From contig NZ_AVCS01000002.1 of the NCBI RefSeq assembly GCF_000498495.1, positions 91,029 through 155,028 of the forward strand: DNA of 64,000 nucleotides, written 5' to 3'. This document shows positions 35,208 to 43,350 of this stretch, in pieces. A program made the translations under genes and the position numbers. Source of the DNA: Flavobacterium enshiense DK69 (GTDB lineage Bacteria; Bacteroidota; Bacteroidia; Flavobacteriales; Flavobacteriaceae). The notes beneath the pieces were generated by a model. The model did not search any database and was not told the origin of the DNA. It saw nothing but the letters and a program-made list of their open reading frames with translations. Numbering within the stretch: position 1 is the stretch's first letter; each line of letters begins with the position of its first letter.

Positions 35208-36857
35208 ATGAGTAATAAATTATCACCAATAGAAGCCATAAAAATCAAAAGTGACGGTTTGCGAGGCACTTTAAAAGAAAGTATTGATTTAGACAATCAT
35301 ACGGGAAATGTACGTCCGGATGATGAAACTCTTGTGAAGTTCCACGGAATGTACGTACAGGATGATCGGGACAGAAGAGCTGAACGGGCAGCCAAAAAAC
35401 TGGATAAACTGTATTCCTTCATGATCCGTCTTCGGATTCCGGGCGGAGTAATCAATGCCGATCAGTGGATTGCGACCCATGACATTTCGGAGGAATTCGG
35501 AACCGGAACTTTAAAGATTACAACCCGCCAAACGGTACAATTGCACGGCTTGCTAAAACACCAGCTGCGTCCGACTATACAGGCGTTTAACACGGCTAAA
35601 CTGGATTCGATTGCAGCCTGTGGCGACGTGAATAGAAACGTAATCGTGAGTTCGCACCCGCAGCTTTCACCATTGCATCAGGAGATTTATGAATATGCCG
35701 ATAAAATTTCAACATTGTTATTGCCTAAAACGCAATCTTATTACGAAGTTTTTATCGACGGAGAAAAGATTTACGAACGTTCTTCGGAAGCCGATCCGTT
35801 GTATGAAGACCGTTATCTGCCACGAAAATTCAAGATTGCCATTGCGATTCCGCCGAGTAATGATGTGGATGTTTTTACAAATGATATTGGCTTGATTGCC
35901 ATTATCGAAAACAATAAATTGAAGGGTTTCAATATTGCCATAGGAGGCGGATTGGCAACGACACACGGTAATCCGAATACGTATTCACGTTTGGGTTCCA
36001 TCATCGGATTTGCCGATACCGAAGAAAAAACTCTGAAAGCAGTGTATGAAATACTTACTGTGCAAAGGGATTTCGGAAACAGGGTAGACAGAAAATTGTC
36101 ACGCCTGAAATACACGGTCGATAAACTTACGGTAGAAGGTTTTAAAAATGAACTGGAACGCCGCATCGGGTTTGAATTGCTACCGGAACAGCCATTCCGA
36201 TTTACTGAAAGAAGTGACCGTTTTGGTTGGGAGCAAAATCACGAAGGGAAGTGGTTTTATACCTTATTTGTAGAGCATGGCGTGGTGAAACCTTATCAGA
36301 AGCAGTTTTTATATGAAGTGGCACAATTCAAAATTTCCAATTTCATTTTTTCCGGAAACCAGAATTTGATTCTGGGAGAGATTGCAGATGGCGACAAAGC
36401 AAAAATTGAAGACTTGCTGGTTAAACACGAAATTGACAAACACGACAGTGCGCTTCGTAAAAATTCGATGGCGTGTGTGGCGTTGCCCACTTGTCCACTT
36501 GCTTTAGCGGAAGCCCAACGCTATTTGCCGGAATTGGTAACGAAAATAGAACCCATTTTGGAAAAATATAACCTTCAGAACGAGGAAATAACCATTAGGA
36601 TGACAGGTTGTCCAAACGGTTGCGGTCGTCCGTATGTAGCCGAATTGGGCTTTGTTGGAACCGGTCCGGGGCAGTATAATTTCATGTTAGGAGGCGACCG
36701 ATACGGCGAAAGGCTGAACAAATTATATAAGGAGAAGCAGACAGAATCAGAAATTTTAAATGAAGTCGATCATTTACTGGATAGCTATACAAAAGAGAAA
36801 AATGAGAATGAAACCTTTGGCGATTTTACGTTCAGGAAAATCATTTCACAAAATTAA
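35208..36857 (+). CDS. cysI: Sulfite reductase hemoprotein
   Basis: A 549-residue siroheme and [4Fe-4S] enzyme reducing sulfite to sulfide. Cluster/siroheme ligands are seen as Cys423-x5-Cys429 and Cys468-x3-Cys472. TTRQTVQLHG and DVNRNV are the siroheme-binding segments. A nitrite reductase of the same superfamily is the main alternative, but the cysJ neighbour and the operon favour sulfite. Confidence 0.93.
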   Translation: MSNKLSPIEAIKIKSDGLRGTLKESIDLDNHTGNVRPDDETLVKFHGMYVQDDRDRRAERAAKKLDKLYSFMIRLRIPGGVINADQWIATHDISEEFGTGTLKITTRQTVQLHGLLKHQLRPTIQAFNTAKLDSIAACGDVNRNVIVSSHPQLSPLHQEIYEYADKISTLLLPKTQSYYEVFIDGEKIYERSSEADPLYEDRYLPRKFKIAIAIPPSNDVDVFTNDIGLIAIIENNKLKGFNIAIGGGLATTHGNPNTYSRLGSIIGFADTEEKTLKAVYEILTVQRDFGNRVDRKLSRLKYTVDKLTVEGFKNELERRIGFELLPEQPFRFTERSDRFGWEQNHEGKWFYTLFVEHGVVKPYQKQFLYEVAQFKISNFIFSGNQNLILGEIADGDKAKIEDLLVKHEIDKHDSALRKNSMACVALPTCPLALAEAQRYLPELVTKIEPILEKYNLQNEEITIRMTGCPNGCGRPYVAELGFVGTGPGQYNFMLGGDRYGERLNKLYKEKQTESEILNEVDHLLDSYTKEKNENETFGDFTFRKIISQN

Positions 36858-37608
36858 TAGTAATAGAACAGCAGTACTTGTAGTATTGCTGTTTTCTCAG
36901 CTGAATGTTTTGGCTCAGAAGAACGTGACGCATCAGCAACAGATTTGGTACGGTTACTACAATTCGTTGACGTTTAATGAGAATTGGTGTTTGAAGAGCG
37001 AAATTCAGGAGCGGCAATTTATTAATCCTTCTGCACAGCATCAGTTGCTTTTCCGTACGGATTTGGAATACAAGCTGGAGGGAAACTGGAATGTTTTTGT
37101 TGGAGGTGCTTTTTTTCTGCAAAGTCCGAATGATCCTGATTCAGACAGTAATCTAGTTGTTCCTGAATTACGCCCGAATATTGGTTTCAACAATAAACAA
37201 AAATTATCCTTTCTGACCATTTCACACCGCTATAAAGCCGAAGCCCGTTTTTTTCACGATGTTGAAAATGAAGAACTGACAGGAGGTTATCGTTTTTCGA
37301 ATTTCCGGTTGCGCTACCAGTTGGGATTTGATATTCCGGTGGTAAAAAAAGAAAATCAGGAGCGGGTCATTTTCAAACTGAAAGATGAGGTAATGTTCAA
37401 TGTAGGCAGTAAAATAGTTAAAAACTCCTTTGATCAGAACCGTGTTTATCTGGCATTGAATTATGTAGTAAGCCCCGTAATTGCTGTTGAAGCCGGTTAT
37501 ATGAATTGGTTTCAGCAACAGAAATCGGGAGTCGATTATTACAATCGGGATATCATCCGATTTTCATTATTCCATAATCTGACATTAAAAAAGAAAAACC
37601 ATGAGTAG
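36802..37608 (+). CDS. DUF2490 family protein, probable outer-membrane beta-barrel
   Basis: A secreted protein of about 268 residues with a hydrophobic signal (VLVVLLFSQLNVLAQ) and beta-strand-rich repeats of aromatic-ended strands, fitting the DUF2490 family. The start is uncertain: in-frame ATGs at 36760, 36802 and 36808 all overlap the end of cysI; I give 36802 because the signal peptide is shorter. Its place inside a sulfate operon suggests a role connected with sulfur or siroheme metabolism, but no function is known. Confidence 0.7.
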   Translation: MRMKPLAILRSGKSFHKINSNRTAVLVVLLFSQLNVLAQKNVTHQQQIWYGYYNSLTFNENWCLKSEIQERQFINPSAQHQLLFRTDLEYKLEGNWNVFVGGAFFLQSPNDPDSDSNLVVPELRPNIGFNNKQKLSFLTISHRYKAEARFFHDVENEELTGGYRFSNFRLRYQLGFDIPVVKKENQERVIFKLKDEVMFNVGSKIVKNSFDQNRVYLALNYVVSPVIAVEAGYMNWFQQQKSGVDYYNRDIIRFSLFHNLTLKKKNHE

Positions 37609-39055
37609 TACATTATTTCCTGTATTCCTGAAAACTGAAACCGCCCGCTTTTTGATCGTTGGGGGCGGCAATGTAGGTTTGGAAAAAACGGAAACCTTAT
37701 TAAGACAGAATCCTGATATCAACATAAAATTGGTAGCCAGTGAAATTTCGTCGGCTTTGAAAGAAGTCTTGGCGAAACATCCGCATATTGATTTTCACGA
37801 ACGCCCGTTTCAGGAAGCCGATTTGAATGAAACCGATTTTGTGATAACAGCTACAAACGATACTTTGGTTAACATCGAAATAAAGCGTCAAGCCAACGGA
37901 AGAAAAATATTGGTCAATGCTGCGGATCAGCTGGATTTATGTGATTTCTATTTGGGTTCGATTGTAAAGAAAGGAAACCTAAAAATCGCCATTTCCACTA
38001 ACGGAAAATCACCTGTTTTAGCAAGGCGTTTACGAGAACATCTGGAAGAAGCTATTCCGGATGATATCAATGAAAGCATAGAAAATCTGAATCAATTCAG
38101 AGAGAAACACAAAGCCGATTTTCAAGCGAAATTAGCCTCTTTGAATGAAGTGACGTCGTTGCTGGTTACCAATGAAAATCCTAAAAAACAAGGGAAAAAA
38201 TATAAAAAATTGACGTTTGAAATTGCTGTTGTTTTTCTGGCGCTTTTCTTTGGTTACGGATTGTCGACCGTGATTTCGGTTCAGGATTTGAATGCTTTTG
38301 CCAGCGATATTCCCCCTGCTTTTTTTGCGATGATAGCGGTTGGTTTTTTTGCACAAATGGTGGATGGGGCTGTAGGACTGGGCTATGGAGTGACTTGTGC
38401 GACGAGCATGATGTTGTTTGGAGTCAAACTGCCTGCCATCAGCGGAAGTATTCATACGGCGGAAATGTTTTCAAGCGGTATCAGCGGTTTTTCGCATTAT
38501 AAATTCGGAAATGTCAATAAGAAACTGTTGTTGTGGTTGGCTGTTCCGGGTGTGATAGGAGCAGTGAGTGGTGCTTTGCTGTTGATTTACCTCGGTAATA
38601 AATATGAAACCGTTACGTATGCTATATTGGCTTCTTATACGATGATTATCGGAATTCGCTTGATTATCATTGCTTTCCGAAAGAAAATCGCAAAACAAAA
38701 AGTGAAAAATACGGGGATCTTAGGTTTTTCCGGTGGACTTTTAGATGCTTTTGGAGGAGGAGGCTGGGGTCCGATCGTGACATCTACACTTTTATCCAAA
38801 GGAAGAAAATCGAGTTATGTAGTTGGGACGGTAAGTCTGGCTGAGTTTTTCGTAACCTTGGCAGCCTCTTTAACCTTTTTTGCTTCGATAGGTGTCAGTC
38901 ACTGGTATATAGTTGTAGGTTTGATACTCGGCGGCTCATTGGCTGCACCCTTAGCGGCTAGGGTGGCAGGAAAGCTTCCTCAAAAAACGGCAATACTGGC
39001 AGTTGCTTTTCTGGTAATTGTTTTCAGTATCAGGATGTTGTTTAAAATAGTTTAA
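37601..39055 (+). CDS. Fusion of a precorrin-2 dehydrogenase domain and a TauE/SafE (TSUP) permease
   Basis: A 484-residue two-domain protein. Residues 1-about 190 are a siroheme-synthase N-terminal type domain (RFLIVGGGNVGLEKTE NAD-binding loop, ATNDTLVN, STNGKSP), expected to oxidise precorrin-2 and perhaps chelate iron. From about 205 to the end are eight or so membrane helices of the TSUP family, which move sulfite, sulfoacetate or similar anions. With cobA upstream it would complete siroheme synthesis, while the permease could export or import a sulfur oxyanion. It overlaps the previous gene by eight bases. Confidence 0.88.
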   Translation: MSSTLFPVFLKTETARFLIVGGGNVGLEKTETLLRQNPDINIKLVASEISSALKEVLAKHPHIDFHERPFQEADLNETDFVITATNDTLVNIEIKRQANGRKILVNAADQLDLCDFYLGSIVKKGNLKIAISTNGKSPVLARRLREHLEEAIPDDINESIENLNQFREKHKADFQAKLASLNEVTSLLVTNENPKKQGKKYKKLTFEIAVVFLALFFGYGLSTVISVQDLNAFASDIPPAFFAMIAVGFFAQMVDGAVGLGYGVTCATSMMLFGVKLPAISGSIHTAEMFSSGISGFSHYKFGNVNKKLLLWLAVPGVIGAVSGALLLIYLGNKYETVTYAILASYTMIIGIRLIIIAFRKKIAKQKVKNTGILGFSGGLLDAFGGGGWGPIVTSTLLSKGRKSSYVVGTVSLAEFFVTLAASLTFFASIGVSHWYIVVGLILGGSLAAPLAARVAGKLPQKTAILAVAFLVIVFSIRMLFKIV

Positions 39056-39059
39056 ATAT

Positions 39060-39089
39060 AAAAGCCGCTTAAAAGTAAGCGGCTTTTTT
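39060..39089 (+). terminator. Terminator of the sulfate-assimilation operon
   Basis: Stem AAAGCCGCTTA / TAAGCGGCTTT (11 bp), loop AAAG, then T residues. It ends the operon of about 11.7 kb that begins at 27428. Confidence 0.9.
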
Positions 39090-39104
39090 ACAATGCATCA
39101 GGAA

Positions 39105-39677
39105 TTAGATTGCTAAAGTAACATTCAATTCAAATTCATCATAGATAGCTTTGTCACCAATGCTCTCGAAGAATGATTTAGAAGCGTATTTGATATCATA
39201 TTTAGTTCTGTCTACCATCAATTTAGTTGTAGCTGTGTTTTTATCAACAACCATGTCAAAAGTGATTGGGTTTGTGATTCCCTTGATTGTTAAGTCCGCA
39301 GTAACAGTATACGTGTTGTTACCTTTAGCAGCGATAGTTTTGAAAACTAATTTTGAAGTAGCGAATTTTTCTGAACCGAAGAAATCATCAGCTTTTAAGT
39401 GACCTTCTAATTTGTCTTTCATATTACCTGCCGGAATATCCGTTACATTAATAGAAGTCATATCCACTGTGAAGTTTCCTCCTGCTAATTTTTTTCCTTT
39501 GAATACTAAAGCACCATCTTTAAGAGCAATTGTTCCTTCGTGCTGACCGGTTACTTTTTTACCAATCCATCCAATGTTACTTTTTGATACATCTACTTTT
39601 TTTGTTGTTTGAGCTGTAGCTGTTAATGTTCCTAAAGCTACTACTAATGCCAATGCAATTGATTTTAATTGTTTCAT
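39105..39677 (-). CDS. YceI family protein
   Basis: A 190-residue exported lipocalin-like protein. A signal peptide (1-22) is followed by the YceI domain (SNIGWIGKKVTGQHEGTI region, FDMVVDKN and a terminal beta-strand). Members bind isoprenoids or amphiphiles in the periplasm. It is the last gene of the marR-nitroreductase operon. Confidence 0.9.
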   Translation of the reverse strand: MKQLKSIALALVVALGTLTATAQTTKKVDVSKSNIGWIGKKVTGQHEGTIALKDGALVFKGKKLAGGNFTVDMTSINVTDIPAGNMKDKLEGHLKADDFFGSEKFATSKLVFKTIAAKGNNTYTVTADLTIKGITNPITFDMVVDKNTATTKLMVDRTKYDIKYASKSFFESIGDKAIYDEFELNVTLAI

Positions 39678-39720
39678 GATTTTAATTGATTTAATTTAAT
39701 TTATTGGTTAGTGTTTATAA

Positions 39721-40353
39721 TTATAAATTGATAAATAATTCTTTTTTTGATTTGCGGACTTTCACATTATGCTGAGTTGTATCCTCCTCATGACGGTAAC
39801 CAACGGTAGCAATTAGTGAAGCATTTAATCCTAATGCATCCAGTCCGAGGATTTCGTTTACTTTTTCTGTTTCGAAACCTTCCATCGGAGTGGCATCAAT
39901 CTGAAGTTCTGCAGCGGCATTCAGTAAATTTCCTAAAGCCAGATACGTTTGTTTTGAAGTCCAGTTGTTCTTTACATTTTCCGGTAAAGATATAATTTTA
40001 GATTTCATGAAATCTCCGTAACCTGCCAGATTTTCTGCCGGAATTCCTCTGGTTTCAGCTATGTTGGCGATATATTTGTCTATTTCTTTTCCGCCTAAAT
40101 TTACCATATTGGCAAAAACGAACAGGTGAGACGCTTCTGTAATTTGGGTTTGTCCCCAAGCTACCGGTTGTATTTTTGCTCTTAATTCAGGGTTTTCAAC
40201 GATGATAACTTTATAAGGTTGTAAACCATAAGAAGAAGAGCTTAATCGGATGGCTTCTTTTAATATTTCCAAATCGTGTTCCGATATTTTTTTGGAAGCA
40301 TCGAATTTTTTGGTGGCATAACGCCAGTTTTGATGTTTTATGAAATTGCTCAT
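39721..40353 (-). CDS. NAD(P)H-dependent nitroreductase, NfsB-like
   Basis: A 210-residue FMN flavoprotein of the oxygen-insensitive nitroreductase family. The FMN-binding elements (SSSYGLQPYKVIIVE, GFETEKVNEILGL with FMN-contacting residues) are present. It starts three bases after the MarR gene, so it is coregulated. The natural substrate is unknown; quinone or nitroaromatic reduction is typical. Confidence 0.9.
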   Translation of the reverse strand: MSNFIKHQNWRYATKKFDASKKISEHDLEILKEAIRLSSSSYGLQPYKVIIVENPELRAKIQPVAWGQTQITEASHLFVFANMVNLGGKEIDKYIANIAETRGIPAENLAGYGDFMKSKIISLPENVKNNWTSKQTYLALGNLLNAAAELQIDATPMEGFETEKVNEILGLDALGLNASLIATVGYRHEEDTTQHNVKVRKSKKELFINL

Positions 40354-40355
40354 CT

Positions 40356-40811
40356 TTAAATTGTTCTGTATTTTTCTAATAAATTATTTAATTGCTCCAG
40401 TTCATCCTGTGTCAGGTTTTGAGAAAAGAGATGTTCATGATTTTCTACTTTCGGATCCAGTTCGGTTAACAACTGCATTCCTTTTTCGGTAATGGTTACT
40501 TCCATTTTTCTCCTGTTTTCAGGGCAGACTTCACGTGTAACCAGGTCTTTCAGTAAAAGTTTGTCGACCAATCGGGTAGTGTTACTTGTTTTGGCCAGCA
40601 TTCGTTCCTGAATATCGCACATATTAGTGGCTTTGCCGTTTTGTCCTCTCAAAATTCGCAGTACATTATATTGTTCCCCGGAAAGATCATAAGGTTTTAG
40701 TATTTCTGAAAATTTGTCGGAAACTATATTTTGCGTGTAGAAGATATTAAGCACCGTCTTTTTAGCCGTTGTTAATTCTTTTGTCGATTTTATGATTTCT
40801 TCGATTTTCAT
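40356..40811 (-). CDS. MarR-family transcriptional regulator
   Basis: A 151-residue winged-helix regulator (start MKIEEIIKST at 40811). The -7 element at 40833-40840 lies inside the longer frame that could begin at 40865, which rules that longer start out. The winged-helix core (NMCDIQERMLAKTSNTTRLVDKLLLKDLV, about 66-92) is typical. It probably represses the marR-nitroreductase-yceI operon; the inducer is unknown. Confidence 0.9.
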   Translation of the reverse strand: MKIEEIIKSTKELTTAKKTVLNIFYTQNIVSDKFSEILKPYDLSGEQYNVLRILRGQNGKATNMCDIQERMLAKTSNTTRLVDKLLLKDLVTREVCPENRRKMEVTITEKGMQLLTELDPKVENHEHLFSQNLTQDELEQLNNLLEKYRTI

Positions 40812-40826
40812 ACCATCATTAATTTG

Positions 40827-40870
40827 TTGATACAAATGTAGTAATGTTTTTAATTGTATATACAAATGTG
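40827..40870 (-). promoter_or_regulatory. marR promoter and likely MarR operator
   Basis: Minus-strand TTG (40865-40863) and TACATTTG (40840-40833), 22 bases apart, form the promoter. A perfect palindrome TTGTATATACAA (40854-40865) overlaps the -33 box, and ATACAAATGT is repeated at 40830-40839 and 40860-40869. Bound MarR would cover the promoter. Confidence 0.65.
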
Positions 40871-41043
40871 TTATTAAATTTTTGTTAATGTTATAAAAAG
40901 CGGTGCAGGCTTATCAATTATAGTATTACCATTTCAATATTGCAATTTATACCTTTTTTATCTTCTGATTAAAATTTTATGTTAATAGAATGCTTGAAAA
41001 AAGTAAGATTTTTTATCTTTAAGCAAAATAAAAAAGTAATTCC

Positions 41044-41580
41044 ATGAGAAGTTGGTCCATTCTTTTGTTATTTACCGGTTTTTTATCCTTCGCACAAATC
41101 AATAAAGGTGAAGCTGGTGCTGATTTGAAACCCACTAGGATTTATAATAGTGAAGGGGTTAAGATAGCTTCCTTTGATTTTAATTCCTTCGAGCCTATTC
41201 TGCATAAAAATGACGATGCAATTTATGTGATTAATTTTTGGGCTACATGGTGTCTGCCTTGCGTAAAGGAATTACCTTATTTCGAACAGATTAATAAGAA
41301 ATACAAAAATCAAAACGTAAAAGTGATATTGGTGAGCATGGATATGCCGAAGAAGGTGGAATCCGCTTTGATTCCGTTTGTGAAGAAAAAAAAGCTGGAG
41401 TCTGAAATCATTCATCTGGACGATCCCGACGCAAATGCCTGGATAGAAAAAGTAGATAAAAACTGGAGCGGAGCGATTCCGGCAACGATAATCTATAATA
41501 ATAAAACCAGAAAGTTTTACGAGCGTTCCTTTACGTTTGAAGAACTTGAAAAAGAACTATCAACAATCATTAATAAATAA
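41044..41580 (+). CDS. TlpA-like thiol-disulfide protein, exported
   Basis: A 178-residue thioredoxin-fold protein with an N-terminal signal (1-18). The active site WCLPC (Cys70, Cys73) is intact, in the TlpA/ResA-like subclass. It forms an operon with the redoxin and rhodanese genes, an arrangement pointing to envelope redox or sulfur-transfer chemistry. Its partner is not known. Confidence 0.87.
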   Translation: MRSWSILLLFTGFLSFAQINKGEAGADLKPTRIYNSEGVKIASFDFNSFEPILHKNDDAIYVINFWATWCLPCVKELPYFEQINKKYKNQNVKVILVSMDMPKKVESALIPFVKKKKLESEIIHLDDPDANAWIEKVDKNWSGAIPATIIYNNKTRKFYERSFTFEELEKELSTIINK

Positions 41581-41583
41581 ATT

Positions 41584-42198
41584 ATGAAAACAGTCAAAAT
41601 TGCAGCATTAGTATTATTGGTGAGCATCGTGAGTGCTTTTACCTTAGTTAAATCAGATTTGGGAGGTTATCAGATTGGTGACGTTGCTACCGATTTCAGC
41701 CTTCAAAATGTAGATACGAAAAAAGTATCATTAAGCGATTTTAAAGACGCGAAGGGATTTATTGTCGTTTTTACCTGTAATCATTGTCCATACGCAAAAG
41801 CCTATGAAGAAAGAATTATGGCTTTGGACAAGAAATACAAAAAACTGGGTTATCCCGTTGTTGCAATCAATCCGAACAATCCTGCCGTACAACCCGATGA
41901 CAGTTTTGAAATGATGCAGAAAAGAGCCAAAGAAAAAGGATATACTTTCCCGTATTTATTTGACGAAGGCCAAAAAATTTATCCACAGTACGGAGCTACA
42001 AAAACGCCTCATGTATATATTCTGGAGAAAACTAAAGCGGGTAATGTGGTGAGATACATTGGAGCTATTGATGACAACTATTCTGATGAAGCGGCGGTAA
42101 AGACAAAATATGTTGAAAATGCTGTAGATGCTCTTTTAAAGAATCAGGATGTTCCGGTAAAAACAACCAAAGCTATTGGATGTTCCATCAAAGCATAG
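41584..42198 (+). CDS. Thioredoxin-family/AhpC-TSA-like protein
   Basis: A 204-residue protein with a hydrophobic N-terminus (5-20) and a thioredoxin fold. The active site NHCPY has Cys65 and Cys68 (CxxC: CNHC) as a thiol pair. The rest resembles redoxins. It starts three bases after the TlpA-like gene. Redox partner unknown. Confidence 0.83.
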   Translation: MKTVKIAALVLLVSIVSAFTLVKSDLGGYQIGDVATDFSLQNVDTKKVSLSDFKDAKGFIVVFTCNHCPYAKAYEERIMALDKKYKKLGYPVVAINPNNPAVQPDDSFEMMQKRAKEKGYTFPYLFDEGQKIYPQYGATKTPHVYILEKTKAGNVVRYIGAIDDNYSDEAAVKTKYVENAVDALLKNQDVPVKTTKAIGCSIKA

Positions 42199-42220
42199 TA
42201 TTTTTGCAAAAAACACAATT

Positions 42221-42535
42221 ATGAATATTTCACAAGAACAATGGTGGCAAGGTGCTCAGGATAATGAGAATGCTGTAATCCTTGATGTAAGGACGGAAGG
42301 TGAATGGAATGAAGGCATTATACCGGGAGCAATTAACATCGATATTTATAAAGGGCAAGGTTTCATCTATAAATTGGATGAACTGGATAAATCAAAAAAA
42401 TATTATGTGTATTGCCGGTCTGGAGCCCGCAGTGGTCAGGCATGTAACATTATGCAACAAATGGGATTTGAAAATGCATTCAACCTTTCAGGGGGTATAA
42501 TGGAGTGGAACGGACCTGTTGTTTCGCCAGAATAA
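42221..42535 (+). CDS. Rhodanese-like sulfurtransferase
   Basis: A 104-residue single rhodanese domain. The active-site loop CRSGARS has the catalytic Cys65, and EWNEGIIPGAINI is the conserved upstream segment. I use the start at 42221 (MNISQEQWW), which follows an AT-rich spacer; a longer frame from 42176 would overlap the previous gene. Such proteins transfer persulfide sulfur or handle cyanide; the partner is unknown. Confidence 0.87.
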   Translation: MNISQEQWWQGAQDNENAVILDVRTEGEWNEGIIPGAINIDIYKGQGFIYKLDELDKSKKYYVYCRSGARSGQACNIMQQMGFENAFNLSGGIMEWNGPVVSPE

Positions 42536-42540
42536 AAATA

Positions 42541-42573
42541 AAAAAAAGGAGCTGTTTCAAGCTCCTTTTTTTT
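42541..42573. terminator. Bidirectional terminator between the rhodanese and Crp/Fnr genes
   Basis: Stem AGGAGCT / AGCTCCT with loop GTTTCA, preceded by seven A and followed by eight T, so it works for both the rhodanese gene and the converging regulator gene. Confidence 0.88.
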
Positions 42574-43252
42574 ATTCGGCTAATTTTCTAAGCCCTTTTT
42601 TATCTTTCAATATTATTTTTTTTCCGGTAAGTTCAATCAGGCCGCTCTTGTTGAATTCCGAAAGTAATCGGATGCAACTTTCTGTAGCGGTTCCAATTAT
42701 GCTGGAAATCTCTTCTCTCGACAATTGAATTTTCAAAGAATCATCATTGTTTAGCCCAAAGGTGTCTTCAAGATATAAAAGTGCGATGGCAAGTCTTTCC
42801 TTTACACTTTTTTGAGCCAGGTTCACTAAAATGTTATCGGCTTCTTTTAAATCATGGCAAACATTTTTCATCATACTAAGCGAAAATTTATTGTTTGCGT
42901 TGAAAAATTCCATTACCTGACTCTTCGGAACAAAACATACCTGCATATCTTCCAATGCAACCGCTCCCAAATTTGCAGGTTCCTCGCTTATCAGGGAACG
43001 CTGTCCTAACAGTTCTCCTTTTGTTACGAGTTTGACAATCTGGTCTTTACCGTTAGAACTTAGTTTGGTAAGTTTGCAAACTCCGTCTTTAATACAAAAG
43101 ATTCCATCAAGACTGTCACCTTCTTCAAAAATTACTTCTCCTTTTTTTACACTGAAGGAAGTTTTACAATCAGAAAGCTTTAGTAATTCATCCTTATTCA
43201 GGGCTTTTAAGGCGCTGAACTCCCTAACAATGCATTGCTCACATTTACTCAT
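42572..43252 (-). CDS. Crp/Fnr-family transcriptional regulator
   Basis: A 226-residue regulator: cyclic-nucleotide-like beta-roll (about 25-110), dimerisation helix, and C-terminal HTH with recognition helix TATESCIRLLSEF, in which the glutamate and arginine that read TGA in Crp/Fnr boxes are kept. Near the start is CEQC (Cys4, Cys7), similar to the N-terminal cysteines of Fnr, although a full Fe-S ligand set is not certain. I chose MSKCEQC (43252) over the start at 43273. It diverges from the cbb3 gene ccoI, and its likely sites are listed separately. Confidence 0.88.
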   Translation of the reverse strand: MSKCEQCIVREFSALKALNKDELLKLSDCKTSFSVKKGEVIFEEGDSLDGIFCIKDGVCKLTKLSSNGKDQIVKLVTKGELLGQRSLISEEPANLGAVALEDMQVCFVPKSQVMEFFNANNKFSLSMMKNVCHDLKEADNILVNLAQKSVKERLAIALLYLEDTFGLNNDDSLKIQLSREEISSIIGTATESCIRLLSEFNKSGLIELTGKKIILKDKKGLRKLAE

Positions 43253-43270
43253 TGAAATAGAATGTTTTTG

Positions 43271-43278
43271 CAAAGATA
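43271..43278 (-). promoter_or_regulatory. Candidate -7 element of the Crp/Fnr gene
   Basis: TATCTTTG on the minus strand, 18 bases before the start at 43252. The Fnr-type palindrome 43286-43299 lies just upstream, overlapping where polymerase would contact DNA, so it may repress its own gene. Confidence 0.5.
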
Positions 43279-43285
43279 CTAAAGG

Positions 43286-43299
43286 ATGACAAATATCAT
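43286..43299. promoter_or_regulatory. Fnr-type box 1 (ccoI/crp intergenic)
   Basis: ATGACAAATATCAT shows the TGA-N6-TCA pattern of Crp/Fnr sites. Its centre (43292.5) is 29.5 bases upstream of the first base of the ccoI -7-like element (AACCTTTG, 43322-43329, one mismatch to consensus). Confidence 0.65.
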
Positions 43300-43350
43300 A
43301 TCTTAAAAATTTGTAAATTGTAACCTTTGTGTCAGGTAAATGAGCAAATT

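Noticed and set aside
36760..36801. Longer start for the DUF2490 protein
   Set aside because: It would overlap cysI by almost 100 bases and add a charged stretch before the signal peptide; a start at 36802 or 36808 is more likely.
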